NCBI RefSeq assembly: GCF_003576645.1
Contig: NC_044930.1
Coordinates: forward strand, 8,847,391-8,911,390
DNA length: 64,000 nt
Direction of reading: 5' to 3'
DNA from: Ipomoea triloba
Taxonomy: Eukaryota > Streptophyta > Magnoliopsida > Solanales > Convolvulaceae
Notes under the pieces: generated by a model
What the model was told of the DNA's origin: nothing
Databases searched by the model: none
Seen by the model: only the letters and a program-made list of their open reading frames with translations
In this document: positions 1 through 11,410 of the stretch, one piece after another
Numbering within the stretch: position 1 is the stretch's first letter
Layout: each line of letters begins with the position of its first letter
Position numbers and translations under genes: made by a program

Positions 1-23
1 GGGGGGGGGGGGGGGGGGGGGGG
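1..23. other. Poly-G run at the window start
   Basis: Twenty-three consecutive G residues open the window and are followed at once by ordinary AT-rich sequence. Such a run in an AT-rich plant genome is most simply a sequencing or scaffold-joining scar, and it hides whatever lies downstream of gamma1. Confidence 0.7.
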
Positions 24-729
24 TCAAAGTGGATTCGTGTTCTTTGTGGTGAGATGAAGAAATCAATATATTGTATGTTCAAAATGGATAATGGTGGTGA
101 TTCTCTAAGTAGACCCATTTGAGTTAGAAAATGAAGGGTGAAAAAGTTTATAAGTAGCATTTATCTCACATTAAAAAAAGAAGAGAATTTACACCACTAT
201 ATATTTAAATTGAAAATGTTTTCTCTTCATCAGAGATTTTCAAGTCTCAAGTATAAATAGAGTTTTAAGAATTTCAAGAATATTGAAAAGAACAACTAAG
301 ATCTTGAACAAGATTGAAACACTATAAAAATCTTATCTTTCTATCTCAACACTTTTATTTTCCAGTAAATTATTTACTATCAAATGCTCTCCAAACTTAT
401 TCTGAATTCAAATAAGCCATCAAAATGTGCGTTAATAATTTTCATATATACTTGGAACAAGATCAAAGATTTCCATTTTATGAGTTATAAACTCTAGTTA
501 ATTCTATAGAGGACAACTTAATTAAGATTTCAACATAACAATTAGGTTTATTGTTGAGAGATTAGCTTATCAAGCATTACTCAAGCTAATTATTTTCAAA
601 AAGTTGAAAAAGACTATTCATGCATCCCTCTAGATTTTTTGTTTGGGACCATCAAATTAATTAACCGTACGGGTATATATGATCCTGTTGAAACAAATTT
701 GTAATATGATAGTTTTGAATTTGTGGTAC
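24..729. other. Non-coding stretch, probably intron 1 of gamma1
   Basis: AT-rich sequence with no coding signal on either strand. It follows the GT donor of the gamma1 first exon on the minus strand, so it is most likely the start of that intron. The stretch next to the exon resembles the stretch below the gamma2 exon near 33130-33210. No NB-ARC sequence is reached before the poly-G run. Confidence 0.5.
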
Positions 730-1164
730 CTGAGGAGCTAGCAGAACATTGTTTTTGTAGTTGGTGAGGGTTTCAAGTTCCTTTTCGTGTTCCTGGTAAA
801 TCTTCTTCATCTTTGTCCTAACGGACTGGATCTCAGTCTCACAGGATTTGACCTCTCTTCTATAGCATGGTACCAAAAAATTTGTGAAGGCTTTGTCTTC
901 ATGCTCCTCCCTCAGGTCACAGTAGTTGTTAAACGCATCCTTGGCTTCATCCACAACAGTTTGGAAGTTTTTTACTATCAAAACATCCACAGATGCATAA
1001 GGGTTGTTGTAAGCTTCCACGAGCCTGGCGTTAAGCATTTCAATGTCGAAGATGAGATCCTCAAGCCCCGAATCTAGGCCATCCTCCTCACTACTCCACC
1101 CTGCTACACCATCAACCAGTCTGTTTACCGCCATGCTCAACCCTTGCGCTACCACTATGTCCAT
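730..1164 (-). CDS. NLR gamma1, exon 1: Rx-type coiled-coil domain
   Basis: This exon codes the N-terminal coiled coil of a CNL receptor, the part that in this family carries signalling and partner contacts. It spans 145 codons. The start is ATG at 1164 (MDIVVAQGLSM); the codon at 1176 that also keeps the frame open is TTG. Visible features are the heptad-like stretch LEDLIFDIEMLNARLVEAY, the EDVID-equivalent VDEAKDAFNNYC, and the basic helix EIQSVRTKMKKIYQEHEKE. The exon ends CTCAG followed by GTACCACA, the same donor used by the other copies, and it ends in phase 0. Its NB-ARC exon would lie to the left of the window. Closest relative here is gamma2. Whether a full gene exists cannot be seen. 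Confidence 0.75.
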
Positions 1165-2271
1165 GGCTGCCGTCAATTCTCCCTCTCTCTATCAACAATT
1201 GAGAATTAAATCAATTTGATATCGGAGCTGAGAGATGCAAATCATGGATTTTACAGTATATTTTAATGGTTTCCAAATATATAGACAAACAATTTTTATT
1301 TAAATACTATTATCATTATATTAAATATTAATTAATTGGTTTCCAAACTAAACATAATGTAATGTAAAGAAAGGATTAATTGTAATGACTCTTTTTATCC
1401 GATAAATAATGAATTGGGCACTTAATTAATACCGGAGTAATTAATATTACACTTTAATATGTCTAATTCTATATTAGATTATTAGGTAATAAATTATGAT
1501 ATATATAAAAGTAGCTCTCCTATAAGGCTATAACATGAAGTAGATTGTACGAAATCATGAATGCCTATTGAATATATTGATTGAGACTTGAGAGAAATTA
1601 TGCTCCTCTGTATTTTAGTCAAACAGAGCAAATCAATTATATTGTTGGTAGTCAAGCACTTTGTGCTCAAATTATATGTAGTCACTCTCCCATATGGGAG
1701 GTCATGAGATTGAGCATGTATGAACAGATACTACATTATAATAGAATCAGTAAAACTCAAAAAATATTTATATTGTTGGTAGAAAACTTTATATTGATTA
1801 ATGGTAGTATATGCTATTTCAATCACACTAACAGTAAGAAAGGACATATATAATGTTATGTTTTTCCTAATGATTATTATATTATAATGCATATTATTTT
1901 AACATAGTAACTCATACAGTAATTGTGGACCCTTATTTAAAACAACATTAAGATTATGTGCCTTTAGGTATAAATAAATTGAATATGCATAATAGGATAA
2001 CTACATGTATATAATTTATTAATTGTCGTAGCCACATAAAATGTTAAGTGCAGATACATGCATAATATATTAATTGTAATATGTATATAATTTATTAGCT
2101 AAAGATACACAATATGTTAATTGCAAGCACATAATATGAATGTTGGTTTGGACCAGCTGAATTCACAATGCAATGTATACCGTGGTCGAGAACAAAGCAT
2201 TTTCTTTTTAAAATACTTATCTCCTTTTTATATTAAATGTCTTATTTTAGTGCTATAAATTTATTATAAAA
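1165..2271. other. Intergenic, upstream of gamma1
   Basis: AT-rich sequence upstream of gamma1, which is read leftward. It presumably holds the gamma1 promoter. I see no gene; short open frames near 1494-1853 have no recognisable similarity and no coding bias. Confidence 0.5.
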
Positions 2272-2642
2272 GGCAAAAACTTGTGTAAGACGGTCTCACC
2301 GTGAGACAGATCGGGTCGAGATGAAAATGTAATACTTATACGCACAAATGTCATACTTATATGCTCAAATGTAATACTAATCAAGAATAAAAATTTTGTT
2401 ACTTATAAGGGTAAATGCAATACTTTTAAGGGAAAATACAATACTTTTTACATTTCGATTTAAAAGTATTATATTTTTCCCTTTAAGGAAAACTTGTCAA
2501 CATTACTTATTATTGAAAATGTAATATTCCTAATTAGTATTATATTTGAGCATATAAGTATGACATTTGCATGGTGTTTCGACCCGACCTGACCCATCTC
2601 ACGAATAAGGATCCGTGAGACGGTCTTACACAAGTGTGACCC
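2272..2642. mobile_element. Mutator-like MITE with 9-bp target duplication
   Basis: A 371-bp non-coding element. Its ends share the inverted repeat CTTGTGTAAGACGGTCTCAC, and it is bounded by the direct repeat ATTATAAAA at 2263-2271 and 2643-2651. A 9-bp duplication is the mark of Mutator-type insertion. The interior holds complementary runs of short AATGTAATACTT-like words, so it can fold. Degraded relatives are seen at 6486 and 43130-43460. Confidence 0.75.
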
Positions 2643-2761
2643 ATTATAAAATTTCAGAACACAGTAAGAACATTTATTAAAATAACATAGGGGTATTTTA
2701 AAAGTTTAAAAATGTTTTTTCACTTTCTTTTACTGGATCCAATTAAACTAGTCTTGATTGC

Positions 2762-2824
<63 letters not shown>
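2762..2824. repeat. (TA)n microsatellite
   Basis: Nearly pure TA dinucleotides broken by a few C and G residues. Confidence 0.9.
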
Positions 2825-3049
2825 GAAATAATTGTTTTATGGCGTATTAGGGCATCTACATCAATGGTTATTGCTTAGTTATTGGAACAGTAGAGATGAT
2901 TTGAAAGGGAAAGAAATAAGAGAGAGAAAGAATTGGGTGCCCCCGCAAGCTTTGAGATATTTAGGATTCCAAGAAAATAAAAAAATTTAATGCTTTTGGC
3001 TTGCTGTGCGCCGCCCATGCGGGTGTGTGCACTGCACGCGCCTGACAGC

Positions 3050-3052
<3 letters not shown>

Positions 3053-3089
<37 letters not shown>

Positions 3090-3112
3090 TTATTTATTTA
3101 TTTATTTATTTT
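3053..3112. repeat. (TA)n then (TTTA)n microsatellite
   Basis: A TA run changes directly into TTTA tetranucleotides, followed by a T-rich stretch to about 3160. Confidence 0.9.
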
Positions 3113-3211
3113 TTAAAATCTTATTTGTTTTTTTTTTCCTCCCTCATTTTCTCTTTCCTAATCACACTTACAAAAACCCCTCAAAAACCGCGAAATATCT
3201 CCATTGATAAG

Positions 3212-3501
3212 GGCCCTGTTTGGTAAATAATCAGCCTATCAAGCCAATTTTGGCTTATTTAACCACTATTAGTTGTTTGGTTAATAAGTTTTTTGTAACT
3301 CCAAAATGCTAAAATTCAAAAAGCTACTCAAAGCAGCCTTTTCAATTAGCTTTTTGAGAAAAGAAATTGTATCAAACAGCTATCAGCTAACAGCTAATCT
3401 ATCAAACAACTTTCTACAATCAGCTAATGTTATCAACAAGTCATACATTCTAACCCAAACAGCCAACCTAATCAGCTAACAACCATTTACCAAACAGGGC
3501 C
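3212..3501. mobile_element. MITE with perfect 17-bp terminal inverted repeats
   Basis: A 290-bp element whose ends are the exact inverted repeats GGCCCTGTTTGGTAAAT and ATTTACCAAACAGGGCC, flanked by AAG on both sides. The CTGTTTGG core is common to PIF/Harbinger and hAT MITEs; the 3-bp flank fits the former better. It lies about 50 bp beyond the stop codon of beta1. Confidence 0.8.
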
Positions 3502-3554
3502 AAGGATGCTCTTATATATAATAAATAATAAATGGAAATGGAGAAGATAGACAA

Positions 3555-6500
3555 TTAATTAATAATTACCTGCAGTTGAGAGGGAAGAGAGGTTATGATG
3601 AGCTGGAATCCACCGATTTTGAGCTTTCCTCTGAGGTGTTTTGCGGAGTTAACTGCAGTTTCACTCACGTGAAACAATTCCATCACTTTAAGGGTAGGTA
3701 CCTTAGCAAATGCTTCTGGAACTCTTTCTATGACATTACAATTTTGAAGGACTAGACTTCGTAAAGTAGGAAAGCTATTCTCACTAGTCACCTTCCAAGT
3801 TATTAGGTTCGTCCTTCCAATGCGTAAATATTGAAGTTGTTTGAAAATAACATCATTGCTTAGTTCCCAACTCTCCCCCTTGAATGCATAGTCATCCAAC
3901 TTTAGCACCTCAAGCTCCTCCAACAACCCCAGTACTCTCATGTCTTTCCACTCAAATAGTGTGCCGGAGAAGCTCAACTTTTTTAGCCTACATCCAAACT
4001 TGTCCATCTTAGGAACACTGAACACTTTATCATACTGCCCATAGAGCTTCAAGTTTTCAAGGCACTTCAACATTTGAAGATTGTTGAATAACCAAATATT
4101 TTGCTTTTCCTCTACAAGTCTTTCCTCTACAAATTCTGATAAATCCCTTTCCTCTACAAATTCTAAAAAAGTACTTTCATCTATGAATTCTGGTAAATCC
4201 CTTTCCTCTAGAAATTTTAAGACTTTTTTTTCCTCTAGAAATTCTGATAAATCTCTTTCCTCTAGAAATTCTGATAAATTTCCACGAACACCCAACTTTT
4301 GGAGATTGGGGGTTCTACTAAACATCTCTTTTGTGCAACTTGTGGGCGATATTGTGGAAAGTGTGCGGATATTTTTTCCTCCAGAGTTAGTTTTGGGAGG
4401 AAAGGGTAATTGCACAGAAGTGTTGGTGCGTACATGCCTTAACTTTTCCATGTTCCATATCCCTCCTTCAATTTGTAGTGTCCTTGCTGTGGTTTTGATC
4501 ACTAAAGTCTCCAATTCAACCAGATTTTTGAATGATTTTGGGAGGAGGTTGAGATTGCCTGAGATAGCAATATACTTCAGAAGATATAACCTATAAACCT
4601 CCTTCGGCAACAAGCTGTCGTTAAACTTGATGTATTCAATATTCAACACCCTAAGAAGAGGAAAGGTGTTTGGGATGGTTGCTAATTGATCTTGTGCAAG
4701 AGGAATCTCACTCTTTTGTGGGGAAGACAAAAACAAAGAATGGATATGTTTTCCAAATGGAGATGAACTCGTCATTTGGTCATACCAATTGAGGAAGAAG
4801 CGAGATGACTTATTTTTGTCATCAGATTTGTCTGCAGTAAAAGAGTGAAAACAAAGACGGCGAGCTGAACAAGTATTCTCATCTAACATTTGTTCCTTAT
4901 CCATTACAAGGAATAAATTTTTCCTTGCAGCTTCACTTTTGCAGAACTCGTGCAATGTGTCATGGATGCGGCATGTTTTAATTTGACCATCTGCTCTTCT
5001 TTTTATCACGGTCAAAAGATTTCTATCAACAAGATCATTCAAATATTTTTGAGCTTCAACTTCGGCATCTATACGGTATTCCCACTCATTTATAGTTGGA
5101 ATGAATCCTTCAGCAATCCACAAACAAACCAACTTCCATATAGCAATCTCATGCCCCATGGGAAAATATGCAAAATACAGGAAACAATTTTTCAACTTCT
5201 CATGAGGCAGATCATTGTAGCTCATTTTAACTAGCTCATGGTAACTTTGGTCTTCTCGATTAATTTCTAGAAGTGGATTATCAGCCACTCGTTGCCAGTC
5301 CGTAGAAGTTATACATTTTCGTAGGATACCAGCTACCACTATGAGAGCAAGTGGTAATCCCTTGCATTTTTTTGCTATGACTTTCCCAACCGCTTCAAAT
5401 GATTTGTAATTGTATCCCTCTGAACCAAAAACATTATTTTTAATAAGCAACCAACCATCACCATCACTTAACTTTCCTAAATTATGAGACTTCCAGGTAG
5501 AATCAACTGCTAAGTCATGCCAATTTTGTCAACATCTTCAGACCCAACTTTGACAGAGTATGGCCGAGCCCCAATTGTCTATAAAAATGGAAATGTTAAA
5601 TTAATTTTAAATTAACCATAACAGTAATTGCAAAAACATGAACTGCCAAAATTAAATCCAGTAATTTAAGTTTTGCTAGTTACAAAGTTTGAAAGCACTG
5701 AAAATTATTTTAGGTTTAAATGTCAATTAAGCCCTCAAAGTGGTCAAGATAGTGCAATTGAGCCCTTAAAATTATTATTATTATTTTAAACCTTCACTCA
5801 GGCCCCAAAAGTAGGCAAACGTGCAATTCGGGTAGTCACCAAGACTCTACTTTCATTCATGTTTTTAGGGAAAGCAATTTGTAAAAAATCCCAATCTTTT
5901 TTTTCCCACACGTCATCCAATATAATGAAGTATCTTCGATCCTTTAAAAGGGTCTGAATGGTGTCTTTCAATATTTCTTCTGACTTGGTGGTTAAGTCTT
6001 CGGTACTCTTGGTAATTTGATATATGATGCTGGTGAATTTATGTTTTCTATCACACCATTTTGAAACAGGAACCCAAATGCGAACCGAATTGTTGAGAAT
6101 GCTTGCGTCGTCAAAAAGCATTGAGGCAAATGTAGTTTTTCCAGTACCAGGCATCCCAACAATTGGGATCACAATAAAATTATCAGACGCCTCTAACAAA
6201 CGAGCCTTTATGTCTTCCAAATCTTTTTTAAAGCCGAATACTTCGTTTTTCTCCACTATTGGTCGAGCCTGAACATTTAAAGAAAAACAATTAAAATAAA
6301 TAAATAAAAATAAAACAAATATTGATCATCAAGTGCTAAGAACAATAGAACATAATAACAAAGATTTAAATTTATTTGCAAATCACAAATCATTAGTATA
6401 GTTGGTTTTATGACTTTTGGGTAGTCAACAGTTGTCCTACGTACACTACTATTAAAATAGCGAGTATATGAGAAATATAAACAAAAGGCAAAAACTTGCC

Positions 6501-8291
6501 TGAGACCGTCTCATGAATATCACTCTGTGAGACGGGTCGGATCTTTTATTATATAGGTCAACACACAACCCTCCTACCCTAATTGTTTTTCTCTCTATTT
6601 TTGCCACACGATTTCTTTTATCATCTCCACCGATCACGCTCTCTGCCTCTTCCCATCTCCTCCTCTCACGCTCTCTTGAAACAAAATATCAAGAGTGAGC
6701 TAGCTAAGCAAAAAGTTTTCTTTATTTTGAAAATAAAGTTCTAATGAAAATTTTTCCACAAACCAAATAGAGAAAAAATTAATTTTACACACTAGTTTCG
6801 TTTTAATACTACTAAAGTATCACTTTAATTATACTACAGTTTCATTTAACAATATATATTATTAAATGGGCTCTATTTTTTAGTTTCATTTTATATACAT
6901 AGTAATTTCATTTTAGCATGCAACACTAAAGTATCAATCTAATTATACTACAATTTCATTTGACGACCATGATCAACAATAGCACTATGGACCATGTTTC
7001 ACCATATAACAATTGTCAGACACGCTCCAACATTCAATCCAAATGCTTACATCACCGAGACTCTCTTCGCCATTTACTTAAGGAAATTGTTTTTTTATTT
7101 TTAGTTTTCATTACCTATTTTCTGTTCTCTAAAAATTTGTTTACTAAAACTTATTTTTTAAAAATTTATTGATTTTTGTTACAAAATTAACACAAGTTTA
7201 ATTACAAGTAATTTTTTTTATCTTATATTTAAAATAGTTTTGGGTATGTTAATTTTAAATGAAATAAATATAATTTTTAATTTTAAGTACAACACAGGTA
7301 AGATTTTTACATTTTATATCGCAACACAATTTATATCCGTATATAACGTAACTAAAAATATATTCAAACCAATAATTTATTAAATTCATCTAAATTTTAG
7401 TTTAAATAATATTAATATATGTTTTGACATAATATTTAAAATAATTTTGAATATAGTCATTTAAGTGAAATTTTCTAGTTCCCAACTCTCCCATCTACTC
7501 CTTTCACCACCTAATTGGTCAAAGTCGATCAAAGAAAAGGGAAGGCTTACTCATCAACCCCTTCTTGGTGGTCGATGGGCTCTGACCAACGGCAGGAATT
7601 CATGTTCCAAACAAAGGGTGGAAAGGTGAGGAGAGAGATGATGGTTCAAATACATCAGAATATTAGTCAATTTTTAATAGTTTATTTTCTTTTGTTTGAT
7701 TGTTGGGAGATGAGAGAGGGTGAGAGGAAAAGAATATCTGAGTTTACAGAAATAATGATTTTTAATTTTGTGAAATAGGATAAGTTTGGAGTTTGGAGTA
7801 GTTGTTGTGGTACCTACCTGTTGGAAAGTTTTCAAAGCCTTGTCTTCGTCTTTGATTTCGTACTGCATGAGGTATTGAAGTTCTTGTTCGTGCTCTTGGC
7901 GAATTGCATTCATCTTTGTCTTAATTGACTGGATCTCGCTCGCATAGCCACTCACCTTTCCACAAAGTGGAATCTTATCCAAAGATTTTGACAAGGCACT
8001 GTGTCCATGTTTCTTCTTTAGTACAACGTAGTCCGCAATCGTATCCTCGGCTTCATTCACAACACTTCCAAATTTATTCACAATGAGTCTCAAAACTTGG
8101 TGGTCATTGGCCCTTGGGTTCTTGGAAGCTTCTATGAGCCTGGCGTTGAACATTTGGATGTCGGAGGTGAGATCTTTTATCTCAGAATTTATGCCACCAA
8201 CCAGCGTCACATTGTCCGACACAATTCGGACCAACGAGTTTACCCCCTGTGTTACCAGTTCCTCAATCACTCCGTCCACGATTATCGTCAT
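3555..8291 (-). CDS. NLR beta1: CNL receptor, R1/late-blight-like, with a possible gained intron
   Basis: Intracellular immune receptor: coiled coil, nucleotide-binding switch, leucine-rich repeats. Proposed exons: 8291-7818 (158 codons, coiled coil, MTIIVDGVIEELV, EDVID-like VNEAEDTIADYV), 6268-5821, and 5509-3570 or on to the TAA at 3557-3555. The P-loop GMPGTGKTT, kinase-2 FIILDDVWE, RNBS-B VLVTTR, GLPLAL and an MHD variant IHD are all intact. The NB-ARC is interrupted between RNBS-B and RNBS-C by about 311 bp (5820-5510). Read unspliced this gives a stop soon after TTR; spliced at its GT and AG ends it joins in frame to APVDSTWKSHNLGKL, matching the paralogues. The last exon could continue through CAG|GTAATT to give VIIN and stop, or splice there. 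Total would be about 954 residues. If the intron is not removed, this is a pseudogene. Confidence 0.75.
4095..4285 (-). repeat. In-frame 27-nt tandem repeat within the beta1 LRR exon
   Basis: About six to seven imperfect copies of a 27-nt unit, each coding nine residues of the form LSEFLEERD. The paralogues have a single copy at this place (NLSELLEEKQN in alpha1). The array keeps the frame and adds roughly 45 residues rich in Glu and Leu between two LRRs. Confidence 0.85.
5510..5820 (-). other. Insertion in the beta1 NB-ARC, spliceable as an intron
   Basis: Sequence absent from alpha1, alpha2 and beta2. On the minus strand it starts GTTTGCC and ends GACTTAG. Removing it joins a phase-1 exon end to a matching start and restores the conserved frame (448 nt + 1940 nt = 796 codons). 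It contains AATTAAGCCCTCAAAG- and AATTGAGCCCTTAAA-like words seen in plant MITEs. The 3' pyrimidine tract is weak, so splicing is uncertain. Confidence 0.6.
6269..7817 (-). other. Intron 1 of beta1
   Basis: Bounded by CAG|GTAGGT at the donor and TTCAG|GCTCGACC at the acceptor. AT-rich, no coding sequence. It includes a broken Mutator-like MITE end near 6486-6545 (GGCAAAAACTTGCCTGAGAC, then a GTGAGACGGGTC-type inverted word). Confidence 0.7.
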
Positions 8292-8812
8292 TTCTCTCAC
8301 TCTCTCTCTAAGTGAAGAAAAAGGAAATGCAATATAATTATGCAAGTAATCTGTGAGAGGTGCAAATTCTTCGGGATATATGGGCCTTATGGGGAGGATA
8401 AGATGTGAATGCTGATAAAAAATAAATAAATAAATAAATAATTATTAAAAACCAGCTGTATTATCAAGCTCGTCACATTCCGTGCTCACAACGTAATCCA
8501 ATAATCCCTTTGTCTCGAAAGCATTATTTAAAAGGGTATTATATAGTTATAAGTTTATTTAAATTTTAAACTATAATTAAGTTGCTAAGACTTATGGTTT
8601 AGTGGCACCCAGTTGCACTCCCATATGAAATGAAATGGGTAGGCTGCGAAAGTAGTTATAGACTTTATTACTTATATAAGAAAAAATATAATAATATACT
8701 TTTGAGGTAAATTAAAATATAATAATCCTATCTTTTAATTTAACAGTATTACAGTTTTCCTCAACAGTATTACAATTTCCTTTTAATAAACATTTTTTTC
8801 TGATTAATATTA
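8292..8812. other. Upstream region of beta1
   Basis: A short CT-rich stretch (CTCACTCTCTCTCT on the plus strand) directly precedes the beta1 start, as in beta2. Near 8595-8640 the sequence GTGGCACCCAGTTGCACTCC resembles the 5' part of plant tRNA-derived SINEs. Nothing else is recognisable. Confidence 0.45.
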
Positions 8813-9845
8813 TGAAAATTGTATTTTTAGTGGTGATGGAAATTAAGTGTATCGTCCTCAAGGAATGGCTTAATGGGAGTTTGAGTAATAAGGGGTTAAG
8901 CACGGGTTCATGCAGTGTTTGAAAGCTAACCTAAAGATATTTGAGTAGTTCATGTTTAATAAATCAATAACGAGAGCAAATAAGAGAATTAAAAGATAAT
9001 AAATGAAATAGAGATTTGAACCAAACATCCTTGCATAAAATCCCTTGTGTCTAAAGATTAAGTTATGTAAGTCTAGATGATGAAGTTGGGGAAATGGTTT
9101 AAGCGCCAATGTCACTCTCGTGATCAATTGGACTATCAACTAATCCTAAGTCCCATTCTCATGGCAACTTGGTTAGAAGAGGCAATTTAACAAACACTTT
9201 GTGTGCCTATTTCCTTCAAACTCCCTTCTCTCAAAGGTGAGTAAGAAATATGAGAGGTATGGCTATGGTGTAGTCCTATTCTCATAGGTGGAACACCAAT
9301 TCCAAAAATCTCTTGCATAGTTTGGCCATAACTATGAAGATTCAAATCAATTCTACCCAATTCATAGCCAAGTTCAACATTAAGACAATACAAACCTAAT
9401 TTATGCAATTTAATTCATATTGGGATTCAAGGAAGTTCAATTCAAATCCTAAATATGTTTAAGTATTCATATTTTGAATGTAAAGCAATAATCAATTGAA
9501 ATAATAAACATATAATTCAAACAAACTTTAAGAGATATAAATACAAAGATATGGAATAAAGAACTTAACTTTATGATTTAAATGCAAGGAATAATCTGGA
9601 AATTAAAGTTGAATGTTGGAATTCTTCCTCTAAATCTCTAAAATATGGTAGATTACAAGTGTAGGCAGTGTTTCCTAAAGTTTCCTAGAGAGAAAAACTA
9701 AAAGGGGTGTTTAGAAATTCAAAAGTATTCCAAAAATTAACTTCCAAGAGGTATTTATAGTCCAAATTCGCGCATTTTCGTAGCCTTCAGGATAGGAAGT
9801 CACGGTGGGACTCACACCAGTGGGACTCACGGTGTGAGTCCCACT

Positions 9846-10216
9846 TGTAAGAATAAAACTGAAATATTAAGGATCTAACCTCCAGCCATAGTTGGTGTTT
9901 GTTGTTGCGTGAATGAACTGTGCTGCTTGCTGCCTTTGCTTGAATGAACTGTATTTTTCTCTCACTTCTACTCTATACTCTCTGGATGGTGTATGAGACT
10001 GAATGTTATGAGCAGTGAGAGGTGAAGGACCTTAAATAGCTGCAAACCATCATTGTAGCAGAAATCCCAAATGTCTTCCTACAATTGTACTGTTTGCACC
10101 ACAAATGGTTTGTCTCCTAGATGAAAATGACAGGTTTGGAATATGTCAGATGAAAAACCTTATTTTATGTTTTATTAGACAAAACTTTTCATCTCCTTAT
10201 TAGACAAAACCTTTCA
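9846..10216 (+). repeat. 5' LTR of the copia element
   Basis: 371 bp, TG...CA ends, identical by eye to 14337-14707. The following bases TTCTTCCCACTTGG are not a primer-binding site but the reverse of the polypurine region. Confidence 0.9.
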
Positions 10217-10221
10217 TTCTT

Positions 10222-11410
10222 CCCACTTGGTGCAAACATTAAACTTAAAGAATAGAATAACACCAACCATAATGATATGTTTTCATTAGTGCGAATAATA
10301 TCCATTATGATCAAATGCAAACTGCCTTCAAGCTCTTAATTAGGAAACTAAAAAAAAACTTTATGAAATAAACCATATGTTTATTTCAAGTCCAACTGAA
10401 ATATTTTCTCAATGAATTTAGAGTGTACACACTTTATGAGAAAATTTCTGAATGCGAAAGAATTTCATTCATTAAAATTGTATGTATATACAATATTACA
10501 AAATGGGTGAAAGTCCCATCTTTTCAGCAATATCCTTGAATTTAACTGTAGGCATGCCTTTAGTCAAGGAATATGTTATTACCAACTCAGTACTGATGTG
10601 CTCAATGACCACAATTTACTTTTTAACACGCTTCGTTATAGCTAAGAACTTTATGTCGATGTGCTTAATTCGACTCCCACTTTTGTCGTTCTTAGTTAGG
10701 AAAACTGTAGCTGAGTTGTAACAATAGATTCTTAATGGCTTAGATACAAAATCCAAAAATTCTAAGCCTAGAGAAGAAATTCTTAAGCCATACACCTTAT
10801 GAAGTGGCCTCAAAATATGAAAACGAACTTGGCTTTCATGGTAGAAGTAGTTATTAAAGACTGTTTAACACACTTTTCCATGATATAGCCTTACCAGCCA
10901 TAATAAATATGTACCCTGAAGTTGATTTTTGAGAATCAATATAGCCAGCAAAGTTCGCATGATAATATCCAATGACATCTAAGATATTTTCTTAAACCCA
11001 AGCTTATAGTTTTTAGTATCTTTGAGATACTTAAAATTCCTTTACAGCTTTCTAGTGGTCTTGCCTGGATTATGCAGGTATCGTCATACATTCCAAAACA
11101 ATGTTTGGTCTTGTACATACTTAAATGTATCCAAGACACCCAACTGCTTCAGCATATGGAATGTCCTTCATGGACTTCTCCAGGTCAATTTTAGAACATT
11201 TATTCAAACTTAATTTATCTCCTTTTGTTATGGGAGCTAGAGTTGGTGAACAATTCTAAATCTGAATCTTTCCCAAACTTTGTCTATATGGGTTTCTTGC
11301 GATAGATCAGTATGTCCGGGATCTATCCTTATGAATTTTCATGCAAATGACATTATGAAATGACATAAATGCATTACCCATATCCTTCATATCAAAGTTC
11401 TTAGAAAGAA
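10222..11410 (-). repeat. Left arm of the copia internal palindrome
   Basis: Reverse complement of 13149-14333 with only a few substitutions and short indels, for example 9 versus 7 residues in an A/T run and one added T near 11312. It codes the degenerate RT-RNase H end on the minus strand. Minus-strand pol continues beyond it, through RT and integrase, to the N gap. Confidence 0.85.

Noticed and set aside
787..1077. Plus-strand 96-codon frame
   Set aside because: Antisense to the gamma1 coiled-coil exon.
4081..4596. Plus-strand frames opposite the NLR exons (4081, 22481, 23397, 35217, 61224 and others)
   Set aside because: Antisense shadows of LRR and NB-ARC coding sequence; no independent similarity.
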